This document shows positions 44,103-61,885 of a stretch of DNA of 64,000 bases, in pieces (within the stretch, counting starts at the first letter, position 1; each line of letters opens with the position of its first letter). Location: NCBI GenBank assembly GCA_001464955.1, contig LNEM01000009.1, positions 62,001 to 126,000 of the forward strand, given 5' to 3'. Both the position numbers and the translations under genes were made by a program. The stretch is from Rhizobiales bacterium Ga0077537 (lineage in GTDB: Bacteria > Pseudomonadota > Alphaproteobacteria > Rhizobiales > Hyphomicrobiaceae). Under the pieces are notes generated by a model, which saw only the letters and a list, made by a program, of their open reading frames with translations, was not told where the DNA came from and did no database searches.

Positions 44103-46034
44103 TCAGCCGCGCAAGCGCGCGGTATCCTTGTCGGATGCGGTCTTGATGCCGACTGCGCCGGTCGCAGCGCGCACGATGCCGGCCGCATCCAGCCCCGAAC
44201 GCGCGTACATGGCTTCGGGCTTGTCGTGGTCGATGAAGACGTCCGGCAGGCACAACGTGCGGATCTTGATGCCGCGATCGAGCTGCCCGGTCATGGCGAG
44301 ATGCTGGAGCACGTACGAGCCGAAGCCGCCGATGCTGCCTTCCTCGATGGTCAAGAGCACTTCGTGCTCCTTGGCCAGCCGGTCCACCAGGCGGGTGTCC
44401 AGCGGCTTTGCGAAGCGGGCGTCGGCAACGGTCGTCGAGAGGCCGAGGCTGTTCAGTGCGGACGCGGCGGCCAGGCATTCGGCGAGCCGCGTGCCGTAGG
44501 ACAGCAAGGCGACGCGGGTGCCTTCGCGCAGGATGCGTCCGCGGCCGATCTCGAGGGGTGTCCCTCGCGCCGGCATGTCGAGGCCGACGCCTTCGCCACG
44601 GGGATAGCGGAACGCACTCGGGCGATCGTCGATCGCGACGGCCGTCGCGGTCATGTGCATCAGCTCGACTTCGTCGGCGGCGGCCATGAGAACCATGCCG
44701 GGCAGATTGCCGAGATAGGCGACGTCGAACGATCCGGCGTGCGTTGCGCCATCGGCGCCGACCAGCCCGGCCCTGTCGATCGCGAAGCGCACGGGCAGGC
44801 CCTGGAGCGCCACGTCGTGGACGATCTGATCATAGCCACGCTGCAGGAATGTCGAGTAGATGGCAACGAACGGCTTGTAGCCTTCGGTCGCCATGCCGGC
44901 TGCGAACGTCACGGCGTGCTGCTCTGCGATCCCGACGTCGAACGTCCGTTCCGGAAAGGCGCGGGCGAAGATGTCGAGGCCGGTGCCGGACGGCATCGCC
45001 GCAGTCACGGCGACGATCTTCGGGTCCTCCTTGGCTTCCGTCACGAGGGCGTCGGCGAAGACCCGCGTGTAGCCTGGTGCGTTGGCCTTGGCCTTGACCT
45101 GCTCGCCGGTGACAATGTTGAAGCGGTTGACGCCGTGATACTTGTCGCTTGCGGCTTCGGCGGGGGCATATCCCTTGCCCTTGCGCGTCACGACGTGGAT
45201 CAGGATGGGGCCCTGCTGGGCATCGCGAGCATTGCGAAGGATCGGCAGGAGCTGATCGAGGTCGTGGCCGTCGATCGGGCCGACATAGAAGAAGCCAAGC
45301 TCTTCGAAGAGTGAGCCGCCCGTCCAGTAGGTGCGGGTGTACTCCTCCACCCGGGCCGCGCGACGCTCCCAAGCCTTGGGCAACTTGCGGGCGAGCTGCT
45401 TCAGGGCTTCGCGGAAACCGAGGTAGGAGCCGCTGGTCGTGGCGCGGGCGAGATACTTCGAGAGGGCGCCGACGGGTGGTGCTATCGACATCTCGTTGTC
45501 GTTGAGGATGACGATCAGACGGGCGTCGCGGGCGCCGGCGTTGTTCATGGCCTCGTAGGCCATGCCGGCACTGAGCGCTCCGTCGCCGATCACGGCCACG
45601 ACGTTGTTCGGTTTGCCGGAGAGTTCGCTCGCGACCGCCATGCCGAGGCCAGCGGAGATCGACGTCGATGAATGCGCCGCGCCGAACGGGTCGTAGGGGC
45701 TTTCCGACCGCTTGGTGAAGCCGGAGAGCCCGCCTCCCTGCCGCAGCGTGCGAATGCGCTCCCTGCGGCCGGTCAGGATCTTGTGCGGATAGGCCTGGTG
45801 TCCGACGTCCCAGATTATGCGGTCGTCGGGCGTGTCGAAGACGTGGTGCAGCGCCACGGTCAATTCGACGACGCCGAGGCTCGCGCCCAGATGGCCACCG
45901 GTGATCGATACCGCGCTGATGGTTTCGTGTCGGAGCTCGTCGGCGAGTTGACGGAGGCGAGCGTCGGGTAGCCGGCGCACGTCGGCAGGGGTTGCGATCG
46001 TGTCGAGAAGAGGCGTTTTACATGGCTCGGTCAT
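44103..46034 (-). CDS. dxs: 1-deoxy-D-xylulose-5-phosphate synthase
   Basis: DXS, 643 residues, the TPP-dependent first enzyme of the MEP pathway. The TPP-binding motif [19 protein letters not shown] and the early histidines in [20 protein letters not shown] are present, as is the pyrimidine-binding [19 protein letters not shown]. It lies 45 bases after hemA and 46 before fni on the same strand, inside the puh/bch array. Confidence 0.97.
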   Translation of the reverse strand: MTEPCKTPLLDTIATPADVRRLPDARLRQLADELRHETISAVSITGGHLGASLGVVELTVALHHVFDTPDDRIIWDVGHQAYPHKILTGRRERIRTLRQGGGLSGFTKRSESPYDPFGAAHSSTSISAGLGMAVASELSGKPNNVVAVIGDGALSAGMAYEAMNNAGARDARLIVILNDNEMSIAPPVGALSKYLARATTSGSYLGFREALKQLARKLPKAWERRAARVEEYTRTYWTGGSLFEELGFFYVGPIDGHDLDQLLPILRNARDAQQGPILIHVVTRKGKGYAPAEAASDKYHGVNRFNIVTGEQVKAKANAPGYTRVFADALVTEAKEDPKIVAVTAAMPSGTGLDIFARAFPERTFDVGIAEQHAVTFAAGMATEGYKPFVAIYSTFLQRGYDQIVHDVALQGLPVRFAIDRAGLVGADGATHAGSFDVAYLGNLPGMVLMAAADEVELMHMTATAVAIDDRPSAFRYPRGEGVGLDMPARGTPLEIGRGRILREGTRVALLSYGTRLAECLAAASALNSLGLSTTVADARFAKPLDTRLVDRLAKEHEVLLTIEEGSIGGFGSYVLQHLAMTGQLDRGIKIRTLCLPDVFIDHDKPEAMYARSGLDAAGIVRAATGAVGIKTASDKDTARLRG

Positions 46035-46079
46035 GATGCACTCCCTGCGCGTCGGGCGCTGGTTCGAATTATCGTCACT

Positions 46080-47312
46080 CTACTCGGCGGCGAGGCGGGC
46101 CCGCCCGGTGCCAGCCATCGGGCAGGCAGCCCAGAGACGGGACGCTGCTGCGACAAGCTGGTCGATCTGGGCGTCGGTGTGGAGCGGCGTCGGCGTGATG
46201 CGCAGTCGCTCGGTGCCGCGGGGCACGGTCGGGTAGTTGATCGGCTGGACGTAGATGCCATCCTCGTCGAGGAGGTTGTCGCTGATCATCTTGCAGTGGA
46301 CGGGATCGCTGACCATCAACGGTACGATGTGGCTGCTGTTCTCGAGCACGGGCAGGCGAGCCGCGGTGAGACGGCGTTTCACTTCGGCGGCGCGGGCCTG
46401 ATGCTGCTGGCGTTCCACGTTGCTGGTCTTCAGGTGGCGGATGCTGGCGAGGGCTCCGGCTGCGAGCACTGGTGCGAGTGACGTCGTGAAGATGAAGCCC
46501 GGTGCGAAGGAGCGGATGGCATCGCAGCAGCGGCGGCTCGCGGCGATGTAGCCGCCCATGACGCCGAAGCCCTTGGCGAGCGTGCCGTTGATGATGTCGA
46601 CGCGTGACATGACGCCATCGCGCTCGGCGATGCCGCCGCCGCGCGGGCCGTACATGCCGACAGCGTGAACCTCGTCGAGATAGGTGAGCGCGCCGTACTT
46701 CTCGGCCAGATCGCAGATTTCGGCGATCGGTGAAATGTAGCCGTCCATGGAGTAGACGCTCTCGAAGGCGATGATCTTCGGCGTGTCGACCGGAATCCGC
46801 CGCAGTTCCTCCTCGAGGTGGTGGAGGTTGTTGTGGCGGAAGACGCGTTTCGGACCGTTGCCATGCCGGATGCCGGCGATCATCGAGGCGTGGTTCTTCT
46901 CATCCGAGAGGATGACGCAGCCGGGCATGAGCTGGGCGAGGCTCGACAGGGTCGCGTCGTTCGCGACATAGGCCGACGTAAAGACGAGCGCCGCCTCCTT
47001 GCCGTGGAGATCAGCCAGTTCGTGCTCGAGCTCGACGTGATAGTGGTTTGTCCCCGAAATGTTGCGCGTGCCGCCCGAGCCGGCGCCGCAGCGATCGAGC
47101 GCTTCGTGCATGGCATCCAGAACGATCGGGCTCTGGCCCATCCCGAGGTAGTCATTGGAGCACCACACGACCACTTCCGACTTGGCGCCGCCGTTTCTCC
47201 GGTCGGCGACTGGAAATTCGCTGCGACGGCGCATGAGGTCGGCGAAAATGCGATAGCGCCCTTCCGACTTCAGCGTCTGGAGGTAAGTTTCGAAGTGGTT
47301 CTCGTAGTGCAT
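46080..47312 (-). CDS. hemA: 5-aminolevulinate synthase
   Basis: ALAS (C4 pathway), 410 residues, condenses glycine with succinyl-CoA to ALA, the first tetrapyrrole precursor. PLP enzyme motifs are [56 protein letters not shown] and the Schiff-base lysine in [13 protein letters not shown]. It is the usual PGC-linked copy; a second ALAS elsewhere is possible. It is flanked by puhE (55-base gap) and dxs. Confidence 0.97.
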   Translation of the reverse strand: MHYENHFETYLQTLKSEGRYRIFADLMRRRSEFPVADRRNGGAKSEVVVWCSNDYLGMGQSPIVLDAMHEALDRCGAGSGGTRNISGTNHYHVELEHELADLHGKEAALVFTSAYVANDATLSSLAQLMPGCVILSDEKNHASMIAGIRHGNGPKRVFRHNNLHHLEEELRRIPVDTPKIIAFESVYSMDGYISPIAEICDLAEKYGALTYLDEVHAVGMYGPRGGGIAERDGVMSRVDIINGTLAKGFGVMGGYIAASRRCCDAIRSFAPGFIFTTSLAPVLAAGALASIRHLKTSNVERQQHQARAAEVKRRLTAARLPVLENSSHIVPLMVSDPVHCKMISDNLLDEDGIYVQPINYPTVPRGTERLRITPTPLHTDAQIDQLVAAASRLWAACPMAGTGRARLAAE

Positions 47313-47367
47313 GGTGTGTTTCCTCTCCGGGCGTATCGTCGTGCCGGACCTTTCGGACGGCGTTTCT

Positions 47368-48183
47368 CTAGGTTTTCATGGCGCGAGACGTGATCTCGAC
47401 CGAGCGTGCGGGTGTTGGCGTTTCGGATTTTGTCGGCCACGGCCATAGCGCCGACTGCTGCAGGGGCAACATCAGGAAGCAATGCTCGACGACGGCGAGG
47501 GCCGCGAACGTGGCGAGAAGCGTCGCACCGGCTGCAGATGCAGCGTTCGTGCTCGTCACCGCCTCGGATGCAAGCAGAATGGTGACCAGAGTCGTCGCTG
47601 TGATCGAGACGGGGAAGAGCGGGTTCATCGTCGCCTTGCGGAAATAGGACGCGAGATGGCGTGTTCTCGGTCCGAGCAGCTCCTCGCTTGCATTCCTGAC
47701 ACCCAGAAAGATGTTGAGTTTGGTCGAGAGCCGCATCAGCCAGAGCAGCGCGAAGCTGTCGAAGGCCATGGTGTTGGGGGCGCCCCTGGTGGCAAAGAAC
47801 AGGAGGGTGAGCGCGCCCGCCAGCGCCAGTTCGTGATGCGACAGCGCGTGCCAGCTCGCCTTGAAGCGGTTCCATGTGGTCAGGTCGGGCGGGCACGTCT
47901 CGCGGACGGGGCCGATGACATAGCCCATGAGGAAGGCCATCTCGATGGCCCCCCAGATAGCGAGCGTGGCGAGGAAACTCGCGACGATGGCCGTGACCGT
48001 CGTCGACACGGCCGTCTGCCAGACCACGAAGATGGCGGCTGTGGCGAGCATCACGCCGACGAGCATGGCCCGCTTGTGGGTCTTCTCGGGGCGCGCCAGC
48101 ACGAGCAGGATCAGCCCCGTCGAGCCCCACCATGCGAGGCAGGCGAGGATCGCGATGATTGCGAGCTCAAGGGCGCTGAGCAT
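47368..48183 (-). CDS. puhE: Photosynthetic complex assembly protein PuhE
   Basis: Predicted 271-residue integral membrane protein with about seven helices (DUF3623 type). Segments such as [36 protein letters not shown] and [36 protein letters not shown] are typical of PuhE, which moderates photosystem and pigment levels. It lies 10 bases after acsF in the same array. Confidence 0.9.
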   Translation of the reverse strand: MLSALELAIIAILACLAWWGSTGLILLVLARPEKTHKRAMLVGVMLATAAIFVVWQTAVSTTVTAIVASFLATLAIWGAIEMAFLMGYVIGPVRETCPPDLTTWNRFKASWHALSHHELALAGALTLLFFATRGAPNTMAFDSFALLWLMRLSTKLNIFLGVRNASEELLGPRTRHLASYFRKATMNPLFPVSITATTLVTILLASEAVTSTNAASAAGATLLATFAALAVVEHCFLMLPLQQSALWPWPTKSETPTPARSVEITSRAMKT

Positions 48184-48193
48184 TGTCTCGTCC

Positions 48194-49261
48194 TCACCAG
48201 ACCGGATCGAGGCGGCTGCTCTCGGGCAGCGAATTGTCGATCGGGCGCAGCATGAACAGCCGCAGGAACGTGGCGCCGGCGCGGGCCGACAACATCGCCT
48301 TGCGCATGCGTGCGACGATGCCCGGCTTGTCGCTTGCCTCGTTGATGGCGTTCGAGAGTTCCAGGAGCTTCTCCATGCCGGCGCGGAAGCGCGGGTTGTC
48401 GATGTCGAGGACGACCGGGAAAGCCTGGCGCACGATTTCGTTGGTCAATGCGAAGACGCGATAGCCGAACTCGTGGGGGTCCATGTCCACGGCCTCGTGG
48501 AAGTGCGGACGGGCGTGGTCGCGGACGTACATGGTCGCGTAGACGGCGAGCTGGAAGAACCGGATCCAGAGCTTGTTGCGTCCTTCGAGCAGATGCGGGT
48601 TGGCGCGCATCAGTAGAGCGAAGGCCTCGCCATGACGGAACTCGTCGTTGCACCACTTCTCGAACCACTTGAAGATCGGATGGAACCGCTTTTCCGGGTG
48701 GCGCTCGAGATGCCGGTAGATCGTGATGTAGCGGGCGTAGCCGATCTTCTCGGACAGATAGGTCGCGTAGATGATGAACTTCGGGCGGAAGAACGTGTAC
48801 TTCTTCGCGCGCGTCAGGAAACCGAGATCGATCCCCATGCCGCAATCCTTGAGCGTGTCGTTGATGAAGCCGGCGTGACGGGCTTCGTCACGGCTCATCA
48901 TCTTGAACAGCTCGACGAGGTCAGGGTTCTTGCCGCGCTTGCGCATTTCCGCATAGAGGACGCAGCCTGAGAACTCGGCCGTGAGCGAGCTGATCAGAAA
49001 ATCCTTGAACTCTTTCTGGAGGCCTTCGGGGAGCGCGCTGATGTCGGCCTGGTCCCAGGCCTCTGTCCGCTTGAAGTGGCCCTTGTTGGGATCGGCGCGG
49101 AGCTGTGCCAGCAACTCGTCCCACTCGCGCCGCACCTTGTCGACGGACAGCGCGTCGAGTTCCTTGAAGTCGGTGGTGTAGAAGCGGGGTGCGAGGAGCG
49201 TGTTCTCCTGCGCGATGCGGGTTGCCTGGTTCGGTGCGATGCCGAGGGTCTCGATGGTCAT
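48194..49261 (-). CDS. acsF: Mg-protoporphyrin IX monomethyl ester oxidative cyclase
   Basis: AcsF, 355 residues, the O2-dependent diiron enzyme forming ring E of bacteriochlorophyll. Diiron ligand motifs are visible: [17 protein letters not shown] and [19 protein letters not shown], and an upstream [11 protein letters not shown] glutamate segment. Its presence fits pigment synthesis under oxic or micro-oxic conditions; bchE is not in the window. The start overlaps the preceding small gene (ATGA). Confidence 0.96.
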   Translation of the reverse strand: MTIETLGIAPNQATRIAQENTLLAPRFYTTDFKELDALSVDKVRREWDELLAQLRADPNKGHFKRTEAWDQADISALPEGLQKEFKDFLISSLTAEFSGCVLYAEMRKRGKNPDLVELFKMMSRDEARHAGFINDTLKDCGMGIDLGFLTRAKKYTFFRPKFIIYATYLSEKIGYARYITIYRHLERHPEKRFHPIFKWFEKWCNDEFRHGEAFALLMRANPHLLEGRNKLWIRFFQLAVYATMYVRDHARPHFHEAVDMDPHEFGYRVFALTNEIVRQAFPVVLDIDNPRFRAGMEKLLELSNAINEASDKPGIVARMRKAMLSARAGATFLRLFMLRPIDNSLPESSRLDPVW

Positions 49262-49560
49262 AGCTTCCTCCCGGAAGAAAAGCTCACCTCATAGAGCTCG
49301 GTCAGCTCGAGATGGGCGGCCAGTTTGGTCGCGAGGCGTTCGACGCCGCCGGCTCGCGTGACCGTCGCCTGTCGACGCAGGGTCACCTTTTCGCCGTAGG
49401 GGACGCGGATCGTGTCGCCGTGGACGAGCACCTGGTCCCCGGCTTCGATCTCGATGTTGCCGTCGAGCACCACGTGGGCGTGGAGGCTCTCGAAGGTGTT
49501 CTCGATGTCGATCGTGCACTGCACGTCGAACGAGGTACGCGGTGCGAGTATCCCCATCAT
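49258..49560 (-). CDS. Small conserved protein in the puh-acsF array, function unknown
   Basis: Predicted 100 residues, no membrane segment or signal peptide. The sequence looks beta-rich ([20 protein letters not shown], then [20 protein letters not shown]) and ends in a helical part. Both ends overlap neighbours by ATGA (puhC stop at the start, acsF start at the end), which shows it is translated within the array. Genes of this size between puhC and acsF occur in other alphaproteobacterial clusters, but I know no assigned function. Confidence 0.8.
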   Translation of the reverse strand: MMGILAPRTSFDVQCTIDIENTFESLHAHVVLDGNIEIEAGDQVLVHGDTIRVPYGEKVTLRRQATVTRAGGVERLATKLAAHLELTELYEVSFSSGRKL

Positions 49561-50048
49561 GATCCCGGGTTCCCGTTTACAGTTGCGAGGAGTTTTCCGA
49601 AGCTCTTGGCGTTGTCGGCGCCGTAAGCATCGAGGTAGAGGAGGCGGCCGGTCGCAAGGTCGCGGAGCCAAAGGCGTCCGTTGTCGAGGCGGCCGAGCCG
49701 GAACGGTGTGTCAGCGCTCGCGCCGGCGGCCGTCCGTTCGCGAGCGAGGCTGCGGAGGGCGACACGGATGAACCCGTCCGAGGCCGGTTGGACGACCTGC
49801 GGCGGAAGCACCGCCGCCACGTCGACGACGCGGATGCCGCCACCGGGCAGATCCTCGAAGCGGAGGTCGACGTGGATGCCGCCGACGGGCTCGGCGATCC
49901 GGGTGGCACCCACGCCGGTCAGCCGCGCCGTAGCGGCCAGCACGAGCGAGAGCAGGATCAGGCCGCCGAGAAGGGCGATCATGCGCGGCGGCACGACATG
50001 TGGGTCGGCTTGCGCGGGGAGCGTCTGCTGGTTGCGGATCGGGTTCAT
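49557..50048 (-). CDS. puhC: Photosynthetic complex assembly protein PuhC
   Basis: Predicted 163 residues with one N-terminal transmembrane helix (MIALLGGLILLSLVLAATARLTGVG) and a periplasmic domain (DLRFEDLPGGGIRVVDVA...SFGKLLATVNG), the layout of PuhC, needed for normal RC-LH1 assembly. ATGA overlaps join it to puhB and to the next small gene. Confidence 0.88.
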   Translation of the reverse strand: MNPIRNQQTLPAQADPHVVPPRMIALLGGLILLSLVLAATARLTGVGATRIAEPVGGIHVDLRFEDLPGGGIRVVDVAAVLPPQVVQPASDGFIRVALRSLARERTAAGASADTPFRLGRLDNGRLWLRDLATGRLLYLDAYGADNAKSFGKLLATVNGNPGS

Positions 50049-50725
50049 TCGGCAGCTACCAGGTAGGGTTGAGATTCACGGACGGGACGATCTGCGGCTG
50101 GCGGAGCGGCTGCGACAGCCTCCGACGGCGTGGCCTCTTGCGGCAGGGTTTCACGAAGTGCCTTGCCGAGAAGCTCGCCGACCGATGCCACGTCCGGCAG
50201 GGCCCGGAGCGTGGGCTCCGGCGATCGCAGGCGCCAGGCGCGCGCGTGTGGCCAGAGAACGAGGTATGCGATGCGGGTCGACGGTGTGAGCCGCAGCGCG
50301 ATGTCGCCCCTGCCTGCTCGGTCGGCCGTAACGCCGGCCGATACGATCTGGGTGAACGGCAGGTTGAAGGTGACGGGCAGCGCGACGCCGAAGCGCATCG
50401 CCACACGCTGTGTCGTCACCGTGTAAATCGTGGTGCGGGCGATGGCCCAGGCGTAGAGGGCAAGCCCCCCAAGGCCGAGAAGGGACATCACCGTCAGGGG
50501 CAACATGGCCGCCGCGATCTGGCCGGGGGGGTGCCCGGCCGCGACCAGGCTGGCGATGCGCCAGCCGAGCACCAGCACGACATAAGCCGTGACCATCGGC
50601 AGATGGAGCACCCGCCTGGCGACGGCGCGCCAGTGCGGTTGGCCCTGCCACAGGATCGTCTCGCCCTTGGGAGGGCGCGCCGGGAGGCCGGGGATCGGCT
50701 CGACTTCGAAATCGTCGTGGCTCAT
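50045..50725 (-). CDS. puhB: Photosynthetic complex assembly protein PuhB
   Basis: Predicted 226 residues; N-terminal PGLPARPPKGETILWQGQP followed by two or three membrane helices (HLPMVTAYVVLVLGWRIASLVAAG and LPLTVMSLLGLGGLALYAWAIARTTIYTVT) and a bPH-like domain. PuhB dimers act in reaction-centre assembly. Coupled to puhA and puhC by 4-base overlaps. Confidence 0.9.
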   Translation of the reverse strand: MSHDDFEVEPIPGLPARPPKGETILWQGQPHWRAVARRVLHLPMVTAYVVLVLGWRIASLVAAGHPPGQIAAAMLPLTVMSLLGLGGLALYAWAIARTTIYTVTTQRVAMRFGVALPVTFNLPFTQIVSAGVTADRAGRGDIALRLTPSTRIAYLVLWPHARAWRLRSPEPTLRALPDVASVGELLGKALRETLPQEATPSEAVAAAPPAADRPVRESQPYLVAAE

Positions 50726-51495
50726 AGCAGCGGCTCCGAGCGAGACGGCGTCGCGTAGAGCGTGCCGGCGCCGTAGTAGGCGCAGACGCGCTCTTCCTCG
50801 AGCCGCGTGACCTGATCGGGGTTCGCGGTGCGCGGCACGTCCTTGAAGTGGCCCGCAAAGATCGAGCGGACGTGCACGAGGCGGCGAGCCGTCTCGATCT
50901 TGCTGAAGTTGACCGGGAGCAGGACCTTGACCGGTGTCTCGACGCCTTCGGTGACCTCGAGTTCGTAGTAGCGGGCGAGGGATTCGGCACGGTCCACCCA
51001 GACGTCCGTCACCTTGCCGGCGATGAAGCCGTCACCACCAACCACCTGCATGCCACGGGGATCGGGGTCGCGCGTCTCGAGGTGATAGGTCGCGTCGACG
51101 CGCAGCGGCACGATGCGGTTGCGGCCGTCGAACGTGAGGTCCGGGATGTCGGCGCGCTGGGCCCAGGCACCGGGACCGACGCCATCGGTCATCGGATTGC
51201 CGGTCGGCTGGAACGGTGCACCGGGGAAGCGGGCCGTCGGCTCGGCAGCGAACACGCGCGTGTCGCGCTCGGCGACCGGCACGGTCTTGGTGCCGCCGTG
51301 CGGCAGGATGTAGGTCTTCGGCGCGGGCGGGTTCGGATAGCCGCGATTGGTCACGCCGGGACGCTCGGTCTCCATCGGGTAGCCCTCGCGACGGTTCTCG
51401 CGGAGCAGGTAGAACAGCAGGCCGGCAAAGAACGCCCAGAACACGTAGAGCGTGACTTGCGCGACGTCGATGTAACCCATGATTTCGCCCTTCAT
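50722..51495 (-). CDS. puhA: Photosynthetic reaction centre H subunit
   Basis: PuhA, 257 residues, one N-terminal transmembrane helix (DVAQVTLYVFWAFFAGLLFYLL) and a cytoplasmic PRC-barrel domain. Conserved stretches are LRENRREGYPMETERPGV, KTYILPHGGTKTVPVAE, GNPMTDGVGPGAWAQRADIPDLTFDG and VTDVWVDRAESLARYYELEV. ATG 51495 is selected because the family N-terminus starts at MKGEIMGYID; upstream in-frame codons are not family-like. Confidence 0.97.
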   Translation of the reverse strand: MKGEIMGYIDVAQVTLYVFWAFFAGLLFYLLRENRREGYPMETERPGVTNRGYPNPPAPKTYILPHGGTKTVPVAERDTRVFAAEPTARFPGAPFQPTGNPMTDGVGPGAWAQRADIPDLTFDGRNRIVPLRVDATYHLETRDPDPRGMQVVGGDGFIAGKVTDVWVDRAESLARYYELEVTEGVETPVKVLLPVNFSKIETARRLVHVRSIFAGHFKDVPRTANPDQVTRLEEERVCAYYGAGTLYATPSRSEPLL

Positions 51496-51511
51496 GGTCT
51501 TTCTCCTTTTG

Positions 51512-52941
51512 TCATCCTGGGAATTCTGCGAGGCCGAAACTCTGTGAGCGGTCGTGGTTGTGTGCGGGTGCGGAGCGGACCAGGGGGCCAATGGCCACCA
51601 GGGCCGCAAAGAGCAGTCCGATTTCGAGGTGGTAGACGACGAGGTAGCCGCTCGCCGGCGTGTTCATAGCGGCGCCGAGGGCTCCGGCATCGGCGAGCGA
51701 GCCGATGGTGTCGCGGATGAAGCCGCTCGATGCGACGGCAACGCCGGCCGCAGTTGCGGTGACGGTGCCCCAGGCGCCGAGAAGCTGACCGGCCTGACCA
51801 TCGCGGACCAACTGCATGGCGAAGGTCAGGGTCCCGGCGGCGAAGAGACCGCCGCCGAGGCCGATCAGGAAAGCGCCCAACCGGAACAGCTCGACGCTTT
51901 TCAAGGGTGAGGAGAAGACGACGGCGGAGAAGGCGAGGATGCCGACAAGCGCGCCTGCCGATGCGAGACGCAAGGGGTCGCCCTTCTTGTCCAGTCGACG
52001 CGCCGCGATGGCACAGCCGAGCAGAGTGCCGAGTGCGGCGAGCGCCGTCAGCAGCGTCGTGCCGGCGACGGAGAGGCCGAGGATCTCGCCACCGTAGGGC
52101 TCGAGCAGAATGTCCTGCATGGCGAAGGCCGCCGTTCCGAGACCGACCGCCGTCAGAAGACGCGCATAGCGGTGATCCTGACGGAGCCCCCGCAGACTTT
52201 CTGCAAAGGTGGGGCGGGGCAGCTGCGGGTGGGTGAGAGCGGGGCGCCGCTGCTCCTGCTTCCACATGGCGATGATGTTCAGTGCGAACGTGACCACGGC
52301 GGCGCCCTGGATCACCTGGATCAGGCGGATCTGCGAAAAGCTCGAGAGCAGCCACGCGAGGCTCACGGAGGCGATCAGGCTGCCAAGAAGCAACATGACG
52401 TAGAGGAGGGCCACGACGCGGTGACGCTTCGCCGGATCGGCGAGGTCGTCGGCAAGCGCGAGGCCGGCTGTCTGGGTCGTGTGCAAGCCCGCGCCGACCA
52501 TCAGGAACGCCAGCGCGGCCGACAGCGGACCAACGAACGCGGGGCCGTCCGCATCACCAGACAGCACGATGAGGGCGAACGGCATGATCGCAAGGCCGCC
52601 GAACTGCAGCAGCGTGCCGATCCAGATGTAGGGAATGCGCCGCAAGCCGAGGAACGAGCGATGGTAGTCGGACTTGTAGCCGAGCAGCAGGCGGATCGGA
52701 GCGAGCAGGATCGGGATCGAGATCATCGCGGCGACGATGGACGTCGCCACCCCGAGTTCCACGATCATTACCCGATTGAGGGTGCCGTTGAGGAGGACGA
52801 GCGCGATGCCGATCGAGACCTGGAACATCGAAAGGCGCAGCAATTGCGACAGCGGCAACGTTTCCGACGCGCCGTCGGCGAACGGCAGGAACCGAGGTCC
52901 CAGCCGACGCCAAAGTCCTGCAACGTTTTCGATGGGGGCCT

Positions 52942-52945
<4 letters not shown>
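51512..52945 (-). CDS. lhaA: LH1 assembly protein LhaA (PucC-family MFS)
   Basis: LhaA, 477 residues, about 12 membrane helices, the PucC/BCD family required for LH1 assembly and bacteriochlorophyll delivery. Family segments are LPLSQLLRLSMFQVSIGIALVLLNGTLNRVMIVELGV, GYKSDYHRSFLGLRRIPYIWIGTLLQFGGLAIMP and AGLHTTQTAGLALADDLADP. ATG 52945 overlaps the bchM stop by ATGA. Confidence 0.94.
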
Positions 52946-58157
<5,212 letters not shown>

Positions 58158-58183
<26 letters not shown>

Positions 58184-59738
58184 CGTACAGGGTCTCGATG
58201 GTGATGGTGGCCAACCCGTGCTCACGCGCAAAGCGCTCGGTATTGCGGCGCGCCTTGCCCCGGACGAAGAACGGAACCTTGCCAAGCTCTTTCTCCGCAT
58301 CGGGAGACCAGCTCGGAACGGCGATCGTGATGAGCCCGGCGGCGGGCGGCGTCTCCGTCATGGCTACGGCAGGCTGGGTTTCGGCGGGGGGAGGCGCGGT
58401 CGCGGGCGCCGTCGAGGTCCGCGGCAAATGGGAGGGTTGTGCCGTGTCGTTGAACTCGAAGTCGTCGCGGAACATGGCGAGGAGGTGCTCCTCCAGTCCC
58501 ATCATCAAGGGGTGAACCCAGGTGTCGAACAGGACGTTGGCGCCCTCGTAGCCCATCTGCGGGGAGTAGCGCGCCGGGCAGTCCTGGACGTGGAAGGGGG
58601 CGGAGATGACGGCGCACGGAATGTCGAGGCGCTTCGCGATATGGCGTTCCATCTGCGTGCCGAGGACGAGTTCGGGTTGCAGGTCGCGAATGGCGCGCTC
58701 GACCTCGAGATAGTCATCGGTGACCAGCGCCTGGAGGCCGAAGCCTTCTGCGGCGGTGCGAATGTCACGCGCATGCTCGCGGCTGTAGGTGCCGAGGCCG
58801 ACGACGTTGAAGCCGAGTTCATCGCGCGAGACGCGGGCTGCGGCGATGGCGTGGGAGGCATCTCCGAAGCAGAACACGCGCTTGCCGGTCAGATAGGTGC
58901 TGTCGACCGATCGCGAATACCAGGCGAGACGGGATGCATCGCGATGTTTCGCGGGGCGGGCGACGCCCGCGAGCGCGGTAATCTCGGTGATGAAGTCCTC
59001 GGTTGCGCCGATGCCGATCGGGGTGACGCTCGTCATGGGCTGTCCGAAACGGCGCTTCAGGTAGCTGGCTGCGGTCTGAGCGATCTCGGGATAGAGCACG
59101 ACGTTGAAGTGCGCAGCGCCGAGGCGCGCGACGTCGGCCGGCGAGGCGTCGAGGGGGGCAACGACGTTGACCTTGATCCCGAGAGATTCGATCAGCCGCC
59201 TGACTTCGACGACGTCGTCGCGATTGCGGAAGCCAAGCGAGGTGGGGCCCAGGATGTTGCAGGTCGGGACATTGTCCGTCAGTTCCGGTCGATCGGTTCC
59301 GGGCGTCAGGCGGCGGACGATCTGATAGAATGTTTCGGCTGCGCCCCAGTTCTCCTTGCGCTGGTAGGATGGCAGCTCCAGAGGCACCACGGGGATCGGA
59401 AGTTCCAGGGCCTCGGCAAGGCCGCCCGGATCGTCCTGAATGAGTTCGCCGGTGCAGGATGCGCCGACAAGCATCAGGTCCGGCGCGAAGCGGAGATGGG
59501 CGTCACGCGCGGCCGTCTTGAAGATCTCGGCCGTGTCGCCGCCGAGGTCGCGCGCCTGAAAGGTCGTGTAGGTCACGGGCGGACGTTCGCCGTTCCGCTC
59601 GATCATCGTGAACAGCAGGTCGGCGTAGGTGTCGCCCTGCGGCGCGTGGAGGACATAGTGGACGCCCCGCATGCTGGCCGCGATGCGGATCGCGCCGACG
59701 TGGGCAGGTCCTTCGTATGTCCAGAGCGTCAATTTCAT
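58158..59738 (-). CDS. bchB: DPOR subunit B
   Basis: BchB, 526 residues, catalytic DPOR subunit with BchN. N-terminal [42 protein letters not shown] is diagnostic and includes the cluster-ligand Asp. A Pro/Thr/Ala-rich linker (about residues 425-470) separates the core from the C-terminal RFAREHG...[14 protein letters not shown] domain. It begins 4 bases after the bchN stop. Confidence 0.97.
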
Positions 59739-59742
59739 GGCG

Positions 59743-61559
<1,817 letters not shown>

Positions 61560-61885
61560 CGCGTAGACACCCCCAACGAGCCAGTCTGGTGGACCGCTTG
61601 TTGAGGTGGAGTGTCGCGTCATTAAAAATTGACGTCAATTAAATTTTACACTCTGCGTAGAACTACATCTTTCGCGGCCGTGTGTCACATGGCTCCCTAG
61701 TGTCAGAATTGGACTACGCAGACGTCGCGCCCGCTGGCTCATCGACATGGCGGCACGATCACAAGCAGGGCGCGCCGAACGAGCTGAACGGCGTCACGAG
61801 ATCGGAATTCTCATTTCCTGGGTGCTCCGAGGGGCGAGGAAGCGCCGGACGCGATCGACGTCTGGCTGGACACAGGAGGGCAACA
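61560..61885. promoter_or_regulatory. bchF-aerR divergent control region
   Basis: A 326-base region with an unusually AT-rich core (61621-61650). It contains a perfect 14-bp palindrome AATTGACGTCAATT (61627-61640). An imperfect PpsR box CGT-N12-ACA (61633-61650) overlaps it, and two direct GTGTCA copies (61682-61687, 61700-61705) are spaced 18 bases apart. The start of the leftward superoperon and of aerR-ppsR must both be controlled here. No transcript starts can be fixed by eye. Confidence 0.5.

Noticed and set aside
61627-61640. FNR/FixK box
   Set aside because: TTGA and TCAA are separated by 2 bases rather than the 6 needed (TTGA-N6-TCAA), so it is listed as an unassigned palindrome.
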